Assembly: GCA_002385985.1 (NCBI GenBank)
Contig: DGEO01000027.1
Coordinates: 1-26,681 of the forward strand
DNA length: 26,681 nt
Direction of reading: 5' to 3'
DNA from: Anaerolineaceae bacterium UBA3924
GTDB taxonomy: Bacteria; Chloroflexota; Anaerolineae; Anaerolineales; Anaerolineaceae
The notes below the pieces were generated by a model. That model did no database searches and had not been told where the DNA came from. It saw nothing but the letters and a program-made list of their open reading frames with translations. The translations under genes were made by a program, and so were the position numbers. Shown here piece by piece: positions 15,302 to 22,000 of this stretch (position 1 is its first letter; every line of letters starts with the position of its first letter).

Positions 15302-15709
15302 TCAACCGCCCTGCCCGCGGTTCCAGGAGCCGATTTCGATCAGATTGCCCTCCGGGTCAGCGACCATGGAGGAGTACAGTCCCCAGGGCTCCATCCGCGG
15401 GGCGTAGACCGGCCGCGCGCCGGCAGCGGTCAGGCGGGCGTAGACGCTGTCCACGTCGGCGGAGGTGGGCAGGTCGATGGCCAGCTCGAAGGTGCCGTTC
15501 AACCCGGAGGGATAAGTTGGGGACTGCCCCAGCAGATCGGCCAGCTGCGCGCGCTCGTACATGGAAAAACGCACGCCCTCGTTCTTGAACTCTGCGTACG
15601 GACCCTTCCCGTCCCAGTCGATCTCAAACCCGAGCTCGTCCCGGTAAAAAGCGACCATGCGCTGAAGGTCGTTCACAAAGATGCCGATCATGTCAATTCG
15701 AGTGCCCAT
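15302..15709 (-). CDS. VOC (glyoxalase/bleomycin-resistance fold) family protein
   Basis: Predicted 135 residues. The ATG at 15709 is chosen because GGAGGAG lies just upstream; an ATG 66 nt further out would add an unlikely tail. Two beta-alpha-beta-beta-beta modules are visible: DMIGIFVNDLQRMVAFYRDELGFEIDW in the first and DVDSVYARLTAAGARPVYAPRMEPWGLYSSMVADPEGNLIEIGSW in the second, ending in the D-P-E-G-N-x-I-E motif whose Glu commonly ligates metal. Family members are dioxygenases, isomerases, glyoxalases or antibiotic-sequestering proteins, and short cytoplasmic members like this cannot be assigned a substrate. Confidence 0.9.
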   Translation of the reverse strand: MGTRIDMIGIFVNDLQRMVAFYRDELGFEIDWDGKGPYAEFKNEGVRFSMYERAQLADLLGQSPTYPSGLNGTFELAIDLPTSADVDSVYARLTAAGARPVYAPRMEPWGLYSSMVADPEGNLIEIGSWNRGQGG

Positions 15710-15794
15710 GAACCTCTCCTCCTGTATCTGTCCTGTGAGTGATTCGTTAATGGTACCTGCATCCTGAAGAAGCAAGTCCGGGCGGACGCTGGAG

Positions 15795-15819
15795 AAAAAA
15801 CCCGCGCCTTATGCGCGGG
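15795..15819 (-). terminator. Intrinsic terminator of the methyltransferase-like gene
   Basis: A 7-bp all-GC stem (15801-15807 with 15813-15819) is followed on the minus strand by six T residues (A-run 15795-15800), about 30 nt after the stop of the gene at 15850. Confidence 0.85.
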
Positions 15820-15849
15820 CTGTGGAGTGACGGATTGTATACGGGGGAT

Positions 15850-16425
15850 TTACAGCTTCGGGAAAATGGCTCCAGTTTCCTGCATGTAGCGGCGGTACTG
15901 CTCGCCAAAGTGCTCGAGCATCATCTGCTCTTCGGCGCGCACCCGCAGCAGGTAGAAAGGGATGAACAGCAGCAAATTCGCCGGGCCGGCGATCCAGTTC
16001 CACAGCAGCAGCGGCTGGGCGAGCACCCACAGCCACTGGCTGGCGTACATGGGGTGGCGGATGCAGCGGTAGATGCCGGAGGTGACCAGCTGGTGCCCGG
16101 GGTGGATTTCCAGCGTGGGCGACCAGTTGGTCGACAGGTCCCGGTGAGAGAGCCAGAACAGCCACACCGCGCCGGCCAGCAGGACCACCCCGGCCCAGCC
16201 GGCCGGGACAGGCAGGCGGTAATCGGCGAAATCCACCCAGGGGGTCAGGGAGTAGACCAGCGGTAAGAAAAACATGGCCGCAGACAGCAGGTTCAGCAGC
16301 GCGACTTCGGTACGCGACGCCCACCGGTCGACGGTCTGTGTCTGCCGGCGCGCCCTGTGCACCGGCACGCGGATGGCCACCTCGACCGCCAGGCCCAGCC
16401 AGTAAACGACGGTGAATATGCTCAT
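15850..16425 (-). CDS. Isoprenylcysteine carboxyl methyltransferase-like membrane protein
   Basis: Predicted 191 residues from ATG 16425 (a GTG immediately before is possible); GAGG lies close upstream. About five hydrophobic helices. The C-terminal half has the ICMT/PEMT SAM-binding pattern: HQLVTSGIYRCIRHPMYAS, then a helix pair, then RVRAEEQMMLEHFGEQYRRYMQETG, in which the RHP, the acidic E-E and the Y-x-x-Y residues are hallmarks. Bacteria do not make prenylated CaaX proteins as eukaryotes do, so the methyl acceptor is probably a small isoprenoid or lipid. That is unknown. It ends at its own terminator. Confidence 0.88.
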   Translation of the reverse strand: MSIFTVVYWLGLAVEVAIRVPVHRARRQTQTVDRWASRTEVALLNLLSAAMFFLPLVYSLTPWVDFADYRLPVPAGWAGVVLLAGAVWLFWLSHRDLSTNWSPTLEIHPGHQLVTSGIYRCIRHPMYASQWLWVLAQPLLLWNWIAGPANLLLFIPFYLLRVRAEEQMMLEHFGEQYRRYMQETGAIFPKL

Positions 16426-16454
16426 CACTCCTCGCGAAAGCGCACCGGCGGGGT

Positions 16455-17285
16455 CTATTTAAGCACCGGCTGGCAGGTCGGGCAGAAGTAGATGCTGCCG
16501 CCCAAAAAGCTCTGTTTCTGGATGGTGCTGCCGCATTCAGCGCAGGGCTGGCCCGCGGTGTTCTTGCTCATGCGAGTCCGGTAACCGCCGGGCTGGCCGT
16601 ACAGGTCTGCTTCCGTATCCCGGCCGCCGCAGTCAGCCATCTCTTGCAGCGTAGCGCAAATGGACTGGTACAGCTGTTCCCTGGCCTGCCCGTCGAGCGT
16701 CGAGACGGGGGATTTCGGGTGCAGCCTTGCCCGGAAGAGAATATCCTGCAGCGTGCCGTTGCCCAGGCCAGGAATGCGCTGCTGCGTGGCCAGAAAAGCC
16801 TTCAGTGACAGTTTTTCCAGCTCCGGCTGGAAGAGAGACAAAAAGTATTCCGGGGTGAAGTCCGCGCTGAGCGGGGACGGCTTTTCCCGGGCAACCTGCA
16901 CGTAGGGATTGCTGCTGGCGCCGTCCTCATCGCACCACAGGCCGCCGTACATGGAGATGGAAGCGCTGAGCGCGGAGCCGTCCTCGAACTCGATCAGCAG
17001 CTGGTGCTTTTTCGGCCAGCCTTCCGGGCCGGGATGGAAGCGCAGGTTGATTCCTTCGGCGAACACCAGCACCAGGCCGCTTGCCAGAATTTCGACTTTC
17101 CCGCCGAATGCGCGGGCTTTGCCGATTACCCTGCCGGGCAGGATATCCGAATAACCGGCCGGGTCGCCGGAATACCAGGCGAATTTATGCGGGTGTTGAC
17201 CGGCGGTCGCTCTGAGGACAGTCTTTCCGCGGACAGAGTCGCTGAGCTGCCGCGCGAGCACAGCTGCTTCGGGGATTTCAATCAT
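16455..17285 (-). CDS. Divergent Fpg/Nei-fold protein lacking the catalytic proline
   Basis: Predicted 276 residues with the whole Fpg/Nei architecture: N-terminal beta domain, helix-two-turn-helix (QQRIPGLGNGTLQDILFRARLHPK) and a C-terminal zinc finger with Cys248, Cys251, Cys268 and Cys271. The N-terminus reads MIEIPEA, whereas active enzymes read MPELPE and use Pro2 as the Schiff-base nucleophile. The zinc-finger Arg that contacts DNA at the lesion is Gly263 here (LGGSIYF). Glu3 and the Lys in GGKVEI are kept. From memory, a recognisable clade of bacterial Fpg-like proteins begins MIEIPE, so this is lineage-wide rather than a local mutation. It may be a non-canonical glycosylase or a DNA-binding protein. 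Ribosome site AAGGA precedes the ATG. Confidence 0.85.
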   Translation of the reverse strand: MIEIPEAAVLARQLSDSVRGKTVLRATAGQHPHKFAWYSGDPAGYSDILPGRVIGKARAFGGKVEILASGLVLVFAEGINLRFHPGPEGWPKKHQLLIEFEDGSALSASISMYGGLWCDEDGASSNPYVQVAREKPSPLSADFTPEYFLSLFQPELEKLSLKAFLATQQRIPGLGNGTLQDILFRARLHPKSPVSTLDGQAREQLYQSICATLQEMADCGGRDTEADLYGQPGGYRTRMSKNTAGQPCAECGSTIQKQSFLGGSIYFCPTCQPVLK

Positions 17286-17352
17286 GAGGTTGTCCTTATT
17301 GATTAGTTGAGGGACTGCTGCAGTTGGAGGTAGGTATTGTTACAACAATTAT

Positions 17353-17380
17353 AAATCCCGCCGGTCCGCCGGCGGGATTT
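17353..17380 (-). terminator. Hairpin terminator of the aldo/keto reductase gene
   Basis: A 12-bp perfect stem (17353-17364 with 17369-17380) and 4-nt loop start at the base after the stop codon. On the minus strand the stem ends in ATTT, followed by ATAATTG, so the T-tract is weak but AT-rich. Confidence 0.75.
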
Positions 17381-18205
17381 TCAGGCGAAATAAGGCGCTC
17401 CGAGCCGCTCCATCTCCTCCACGGTGAGGACGATGTCCGCCGCGGCCAGGTTTTCGGCCTGGTGCTGCGGGTTGGAGGACATGGGGATGGTGATTACCCG
17501 CGGCTGGGTGGCCAGCCAGGCCAGCGCGGCCTGATGGGGTGTGATTCCACGCTCGCGGGCGATGGCCTGCAGCCCGGGGTGCTTCTGGAGGTTGCGCGGC
17601 TTGACCGGGGAATAGGCGGTCAGGAGGATGTCGTTCTGCTGGCAGAACGCCAGCACGCCGTTATCCACGTAGGTGCGGTCGTAGATGTTGTAGGGCACCT
17701 GATTGGTCAGCAGCGGGGTCTCGGACAGCTCCGCCGCCTGCCGGAGCAGCCGCAGTTTGAAGTTGCTCACCCCCAGATGGCGGACCAGCCCGGCGCGTAC
17801 CAGCCCGTTGAGGGCTTCGAAGCTCTCCTCCAGACGCATGCCCATGCGCGGCCAGTGGATCAGGTACAGGTCGAGATAGTCCATGCCCAGCCGGCGCAGG
17901 CTGCCTTCGCAAGAGCGGCGGATTTCGTCCGGCGTCAGGTGATCCGGGGAGACTTTGGAGGTGATGAACAACTTTTCCCGGTCCACGCCTGCCTCGCGGA
18001 TGGCCTGGCCGAGCAGCTCCTCGCAGTGACCGCCGGCGTAGATTTCGGCGGTGTCGAAGTGGGTGTAGCCCAGCTCCAGCGCGGAGCGCAGCGCGGCCAG
18101 AGAGCGCTCGTCGCCGGCGAGGCCGGGGCTGTAGTCCCCGCCGATGCGCCAGGTGCCGAAGCCAATTTTGGGGATTTGCAGGCCGTGCAGGGTTTCGAAG
18201 CGCAT
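17381..18205 (-). CDS. Aldo/keto reductase
   Basis: Predicted 274 residues of the (beta/alpha)8 NADPH-dependent carbonyl reductase family. The catalytic tetrad is complete: Asp51, Tyr56, Lys84 and His117 (FDTAEIYAGG, TSKV, LIHWP). GVSNFK and TNQVPYNIYDR are the usual strand motifs, and the C-terminal MSSNPQHQAENLAA is the cofactor-binding segment. It resembles the 2,5-diketo-D-gluconate reductase-like branch of prokaryotic AKRs, cytoplasmic, with broad aldehyde specificity. No neighbouring pathway fixes the substrate. The ATG at 18205 has no Shine-Dalgarno; an extended -10 box lies 6 nt upstream, pointing to a leaderless transcript. Confidence 0.94.
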   Translation of the reverse strand: MRFETLHGLQIPKIGFGTWRIGGDYSPGLAGDERSLAALRSALELGYTHFDTAEIYAGGHCEELLGQAIREAGVDREKLFITSKVSPDHLTPDEIRRSCEGSLRRLGMDYLDLYLIHWPRMGMRLEESFEALNGLVRAGLVRHLGVSNFKLRLLRQAAELSETPLLTNQVPYNIYDRTYVDNGVLAFCQQNDILLTAYSPVKPRNLQKHPGLQAIARERGITPHQAALAWLATQPRVITIPMSSNPQHQAENLAAADIVLTVEEMERLGAPYFA

Positions 18206-18211
18206 GTAAAG

Positions 18212-18220
18212 ATTATAGCA
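18212..18220 (-). promoter_or_regulatory. Extended -10 promoter (TGCTATAAT) 6 nt before an ATG
   Basis: TGCTATAAT on the minus strand (18220-18212) is a perfect extended -10 element. The gap to the ATG is CTTTAC, so the predicted start of transcription is the A of the start codon. No purine-rich ribosome site fits in between. Confidence 0.6.
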
Positions 18221-18259
18221 TTCCGCTCGAGAGGACGGGGGCTGCAGGGTTGACCTGCG

Positions 18260-18829
18260 TCAGCCCCGGCCCGGGATGGTGTAGCGCAGCATCATCACGC
18301 CGGAGGAGAAGCGGTGGGCATCCACCAGCCGCAGGTCGACCTGCCCGGCCTCCGGGAGAAACATGGGCAGGCCAGCTCCGAGGATTACCGGGTGCAGATA
18401 CATGCGCACCTCATCAACCAGCCCCAGCCGCAGGAAGCTGGCGGCCAGGGTCGGCCCGCCGATGCTCATATCCCCGCCGGGCAGGGCTTTGAGCCGCCGG
18501 ATTTCGTCCGCGTCGATCTCCCGCACCAGCTCCGCGTTCCAGCCCACCTCCGGCAGAGTCCGGGAGAAGACCAACCTATTCTGTGCCCGCCAGATCTGCG
18601 CGTACTCGACTTCTTCGGGCGAAGCGTCCGGGTTGGCGTCGGCCGCCGGCCAGTAGGCGGACATCAGCTCGTACATACCGCGCCCGTACAGGGCCAGTTC
18701 GATGCCGCGTTCCATTTCGTTGAAATGCCGGTGAAGCTCGGCATCGATCAGCCCCCAGGACAGGTCACCATCCGGGCCGGCAGCATAGCCGTCCAGGGAT
18801 GCCGACAGGGCGTAGATTAGCTTTCGCAT
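18260..18829 (-). CDS. Dihydrofolate reductase / RibD C-terminal-like reductase
   Basis: Predicted 189 residues. The ATG at 18829 follows GGAGG at 5 nt and gives the family start MRKLIYALSASLDGYAAGPDGDLSW. Further motifs: ALYGRGMYE (NADPH pocket), NRLVFSRTL, GGDMSIGGPTLAASFLRLGLVDEVRMYLHPVILGAGLPMF, which matches the second half of the DHFR/RibD fold. These stand-alone proteins are usually annotated as dihydrofolate reductase family, but true folate activity is rarely shown. It is more likely a general NADPH-dependent reductase. It lies about 55 nt upstream of the aldo/keto reductase, which has its own promoter. Confidence 0.9.
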   Translation of the reverse strand: MRKLIYALSASLDGYAAGPDGDLSWGLIDAELHRHFNEMERGIELALYGRGMYELMSAYWPAADANPDASPEEVEYAQIWRAQNRLVFSRTLPEVGWNAELVREIDADEIRRLKALPGGDMSIGGPTLAASFLRLGLVDEVRMYLHPVILGAGLPMFLPEAGQVDLRLVDAHRFSSGVMMLRYTIPGRG

Positions 18830-18939
18830 ACCATCCTCCGCGGACCGGGGCGGAATCTCGGAATAAGGCTGCCGCCTGAACTGGCTCACACGCCCCGCCT
18901 GGATGACCATTATGACCGATTTCTACGCGAGCGGGTATC

Positions 18940-18961
18940 AAAAAGCCCCGTCCAACGGGGC
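18940..18961 (-). terminator. Intrinsic terminator of the MgtC-family gene
   Basis: A 7-bp stem (18945-18951 with 18955-18961) with a 3-nt loop is followed on the minus strand by five T residues (A-run 18940-18944), about 50 nt after the stop. Confidence 0.85.
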
Positions 18962-19013
18962 CTTGAAGAGAGGTTATGGGGAAAGGGCGGCGCCGGCAGC
19001 TGGCTGTCGATAT

Positions 19014-19649
19014 CTAGTAGCGGAATCCCTTGATCTCCGGGTGCTCGATGAGCCTGCGCACCAGCTTTGCGTGGCTTTCCGGGGAGCCGGTGATGTTCCA
19101 GCTGCAGGTCAGCTCGTCACCGGATCTGGTGTGCGAGTGATACTGGATGTGCAGCCCGGTCTCGGCCACGGTGCGCTCCAGGGCGGCCAGCTGGTCCAGG
19201 TCGCCGGCGAAGGTGATCTCGTACAGCCGCTCCTCGCGGATATTGTCGATGCGCTGCTCCAGTGCCGGGAACAGCCAGAGTACGAACATGGCGGTCAGCA
19301 CGACCACCCCGGCGGTCAGGTATTCGCCCCCGCCGATGGCCATGCCCACGGCGGCCGTCAGCCAGATGGCCGCGGCGGTGGTCAGGCCGATCACCCGCCC
19401 GCCGGCGCGCAGGATCACCCCGGCGCCCAGGAAGCCGACGCCGGTGACGATGTTGGCGGCGATGCGGTTGGGGTCGGAGCTGGGGGCGAACTTGTAGGAC
19501 AGGATGGTGAACAGGCAGGCCCCGACGCAGATGAAGATCAGGGTGCGAAAACCGGCCGCCTTGTCGCGGTACTCACGCTCCAGGCCGATCAGCCCGCCGG
19601 CGGCAACCGCCAGCAGGATTTTCAGTACATCATCCGGGTTCAGCGCCAT
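19014..19649 (-). CDS. MgtC/SapB family membrane protein
   Basis: Predicted 211 residues. The N-terminal ~135 residues form about five helices with the family signature GGLIGLEREYRDKAAGFRTLIFICVGACLFT and ANIVTGVGFLGAGVILR, then GLTTAAAIWLTAAVGMAIGGGEY. The C-terminal ~75 residues form a soluble ACT-like beta-alpha domain, as in MgtC itself. Family members affect Mg2+ homeostasis, F-type ATPase activity or membrane potential and are not Mg2+ transporters. GAGGA lies 5 nt before the ATG. No magnesium riboswitch-like leader is visible in the short upstream region. Confidence 0.92.
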   Translation of the reverse strand: MALNPDDVLKILLAVAAGGLIGLEREYRDKAAGFRTLIFICVGACLFTILSYKFAPSSDPNRIAANIVTGVGFLGAGVILRAGGRVIGLTTAAAIWLTAAVGMAIGGGEYLTAGVVVLTAMFVLWLFPALEQRIDNIREERLYEITFAGDLDQLAALERTVAETGLHIQYHSHTRSGDELTCSWNITGSPESHAKLVRRLIEHPEIKGFRY

Positions 19650-19750
19650 GATGGTCCTCGTTGGAGTTGTTTTTTTTCGTGGTTGATGCAGCTATTATGC
19701 CATGGATTAGCGCCGGGCGGGCTGGTAAGGTCAGGCGCACAGAATGCCCA

Positions 19751-19778
19751 TTGCAATTCGGATATATGAAGTCATAAT
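19751..19778 (+). promoter_or_regulatory. Candidate promoter for the DUF6220-like gene
   Basis: TTGCAA (19751-19756) and CATAAT (19773-19778) are spaced by 16 nt in an AT-rich stretch between divergent genes, about 70 nt before the ATG at 19851. Confidence 0.45.
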
Positions 19779-19850
19779 TAGTGCAATATGCTGGGGACCG
19801 AACTGATCCGCGCACCTGGCCGGGGCGGTCAGGCAGAATTGGAGTGAAGC

Positions 19851-20273
19851 ATGAGAATTGCCCGTACGGTTTACTGGTTGTTCGCCTGGGTGTTCATCCT
19901 CGGGGTGACCGTGCAGGTCTTCCTGGCCGGGATGGTGGTCGTCGCCCGGGAAATGGGGTGGAATGCGCACCGCGACATCGGCCACTTCCTGGCCGCCCCG
20001 CTGCTGGTTATGCTCATCTGTGCATACGTTGGGCGCTTGCCAACCGCGATGAAAGGGATGACCTGGCTGCTGGTCATCGCCTACCTGCTGCAGGCGGACG
20101 TGGTCATCTTTATGCGCGAGGCCGCTCCGCTGGTCTCCGCCTTCCATCCGGTGATTGCGCTGGTGGACTTCACCCTGGGTCTGGCGCTGGCACGGCGGGC
20201 CAGGGGGCTCCTTAACCAGCCGGGCGCGGAATCCGGACTGCCTTCCGTGGAGGAGCCGGCCGCCCGGTCATAG
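19851..20273 (+). CDS. Small four-helix membrane protein, DUF6220-like
   Basis: Predicted 140 residues with hydrophobic helices at about 5-30, 46-62, 70-88 and 96-114 and a short hydrophilic tail. GGAG (19841-19844) precedes the ATG by 6 nt. The pattern RTVYWLFAWVFILGVTVQVFLAGM, then HRDIGHFLA, and FHPVIALVDFTLG with conserved His resembles DUF6220, four-helix proteins of unknown function with possible haem- or quinone-binding histidines. The assignment is from memory of the pattern. It converges with the next gene, their stop codons overlapping by a few bases. Confidence 0.75.
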   Translation: MRIARTVYWLFAWVFILGVTVQVFLAGMVVVAREMGWNAHRDIGHFLAAPLLVMLICAYVGRLPTAMKGMTWLLVIAYLLQADVVIFMREAAPLVSAFHPVIALVDFTLGLALARRARGLLNQPGAESGLPSVEEPAARS

Positions 20274-20782
20274 CGGCTGCGACAGCCCGGAAAGAAAGCG
20301 CTCCACATTCGCAGTGAAGGCCAGGGTCTTCTCTTCGATCTGCCGTGTCAGCGCGTCCAGATTGGAAAAGTCGGGCCGGTCCGCCAGGGTATGCACCAGG
20401 ATCTCATCTTCGCCCTGGACGGCGGGGACGAGGGGGTATTTCCCCCAGCCGCTCTCGGTAATCATTTTCCAGTACTTCGCCTGCACCTGTCTGTTGGCTG
20501 CCGCCAGCCAGGTTTCAAACCGGCAGGCTTCGTGCAGGAAGACGATGGCGATCTTGAGCCTTTGAGCCTGCGTTCGGCCAGCGGGTGCGGGGTGCAGGCG
20601 AAATTGGTCATGTCCATATACCCGAAGTACAGCCCGCCGGAAACGATGAAGTCGGGGCAGCGGGCGCCGAAATGCGCCCGCTGCGACTGCATGTAATCCA
20701 TCAGTCCCCGGTATGCCTGCTGAATCACGCCTTTCTCGAGCTGGGTCCTGTACTCGAGCATAGCTTCGTGAAGCGCGGTCAT
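20268..20782 (-). pseudogene. DUF7000-like gene disrupted by an 8-bp tandem duplication
   Basis: The ATG at 20782 (AGGAGG 5 nt upstream) opens MTALHEAMLEYRTQLEKGVIQ and proceeds to AERRLK, after which the frame turns to nonsense. A different frame continues LKIAIVFLHEACRFETWLAAANRQVQAKYW to a stop at 20268. The two parts join into one protein if one copy of the tandem octamer at 20554-20569 is removed: codons then read Arg-Arg-Leu-Lys-Ile-Ala and the product is 168 residues. From memory the joined protein resembles DUF7000, whose function is unknown. Both halves are undegraded, so the lesion is recent, reversible by slippage, or a sequencing error. As read, only a 106-residue truncated product is made. 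Confidence 0.88.
20554..20569. repeat. Perfect 8-bp tandem duplication causing a frameshift
   Basis: TTGAGCCT occurs twice head-to-tail (20554-20561, 20562-20569). In the minus-strand gene it reads AGGCTCAA twice. Eight bases is not a multiple of three, so it shifts the frame. Removing one unit restores a continuous protein. Confidence 0.95.
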
Positions 20783-20986
20783 GCTCGCCTCCTGTTTCCA
20801 ACCAAATTGGTGCGAGGAGAACGCTCAGGATGTCAGGCGCGGCTCGATATCTCCACATCACGCCAGAATCCAGAACTAACCTCACTGTACCGGTTATTGG
20901 AGGCAAAGGCAAGAGGTACCCGCGCAGCCTGACCGGTCGGGGTCAACGGGGGAGGAACAGGTATACAGCCCGCGGTCTTTCCGCTG

Positions 20987-21271
20987 TTATCCCACCTCGA
21001 GCCGCACGGTGACACCATCCCCGACCTCCAGACCCTCCGCCTGCCGGACGCTGGCCTTGACCGGCACCACGTAGCGGCCGTCCTTGGGCCACAGGGAGGT
21101 CTCCCACTCGGTGCTGCCGATCCGGACCCGCACCGGGATCATGCCCCAGCCGTAGGTCACGAAGCCGGAGATGTCCTTCAGGTACAGGCTCTCTTCCTCG
21201 GGGACGACGACGAAGTGAAACGGGGCGGGGCCGCGCCAGTACCAGATCACCCCTTCAAACTCGAGGACCAT
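20987..21271 (-). CDS. DUF1905 family protein
   Basis: Predicted 94 residues, a single beta-barrel-like DUF1905 domain: LEFEGVIWYWRGPAPFHFVVVPEE, then GWGMIPVRVRIGSTEWETSLWPKDGRYVVPVKASVRQAEGLEVGDGVTVRLEV. The GDGVTVRLEV end is characteristic. In longer proteins this domain is joined to a YdeI-type helical region; here it stands alone at the usual single-domain length. Function unknown, cytoplasmic. AGGGGTT precedes the ATG. It lies between a DUF7000-like and a DUF1801 gene on the same strand, with gaps of 204 and 85 nt. The 204-nt gap (20783-20986) holds no gene that I can support, only a short palindrome ACCAAATTGGT at 20801-20811. Confidence 0.9.
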   Translation of the reverse strand: MVLEFEGVIWYWRGPAPFHFVVVPEEESLYLKDISGFVTYGWGMIPVRVRIGSTEWETSLWPKDGRYVVPVKASVRQAEGLEVGDGVTVRLEVG

Positions 21272-21356
21272 GGCTAACCCCTGACAGATATTCGCCGGGA
21301 GGCATGCAGCCGGTCCGGCCCGCTAACCGGCGAAGACTTATTCATGCGCAAAGCCC

Positions 21357-21803
21357 TCAACGGACCGCTTTTTTCACCAGCGCGGCGATTTGATCCTCCC
21401 CGGCGGGCGTCAGTTCCTTCAGGGCGAAGGCGGTCGGCCACATGGACCCGTCGTCCAGGCGGGCGTCCTCATTGAAGCCTAAGGTGGCGTAGCGGGTATT
21501 GAATTTGGACGCGGGCTGGAAGAAGCAAATGATCTTGCCCTCCCGGTTGGCGTAGGCGGGCATCCCGTACCAGGTCTTGGGGAGCAGCTCCGGGGCGTTT
21601 TCGGTGACGATGGCGTGGATGCGCTCGCCCATGCTGCGGTCCGGCTCGGGCAGTTCGGCGAGCTTTTCCAGCAGCGCCTTTTCGCCCTCCGCGCGGCTCT
21701 TCGCCATGCGCTCTTCGGCTTTGAGCTCCCTGGCGCGCTCCTTCATCGCGGCGCGCTCTTCTGCGGTGAACCCCTTGTTTTTCTTCTCACTGACAGTGCT
21801 CAT
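21357..21803 (-). CDS. DUF1801 (YdhG-like) family protein
   Basis: Predicted 148 residues from ATG 21803, which follows AGGAGGG; an upstream ATG (21893) would add 30 non-family residues and place the ribosome site inside the gene. The N-terminal ~55 residues are a charged helix rich in Lys, Glu, Arg and Ala, probably a coiled coil. The rest is a DUF1801 fold: LPKTWYGMPAYANREGKIICFFQPASKFNTRYATLGFNEDARLDDGSMWPTAFALKELTPAGEDQIAALVKKA. Relatives such as Bacillus YdhG/Fra are called iron chaperones, but this is not proven for this branch. Confidence 0.88.
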   Translation of the reverse strand: MSTVSEKKNKGFTAEERAAMKERARELKAEERMAKSRAEGEKALLEKLAELPEPDRSMGERIHAIVTENAPELLPKTWYGMPAYANREGKIICFFQPASKFNTRYATLGFNEDARLDDGSMWPTAFALKELTPAGEDQIAALVKKAVR

Positions 21804-22000
21804 CAAACCCTCCTGTATGAGGGGATGGCTAATGGCGCCATCCCGACGTGTCAGATGTCTGTCTATCGTAGAACATTTTTTCTTGATCGTCAAGATGGGA
21901 ATTGTCCGAATTGGTCGATGATTTCGGGGGGATGCGCGCCGCGAATCAATAGCAGACCGCGCAGGCGCGGTTGGGGTGACGGATGGTCAGGGATGCTTTC

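Noticed and set aside
19650..19850. Possible magnesium riboswitch upstream of the MgtC-family gene
   Set aside because: The leader is short with no conserved multi-stem structure; only a simple AT-rich promoter region between divergent genes is visible.
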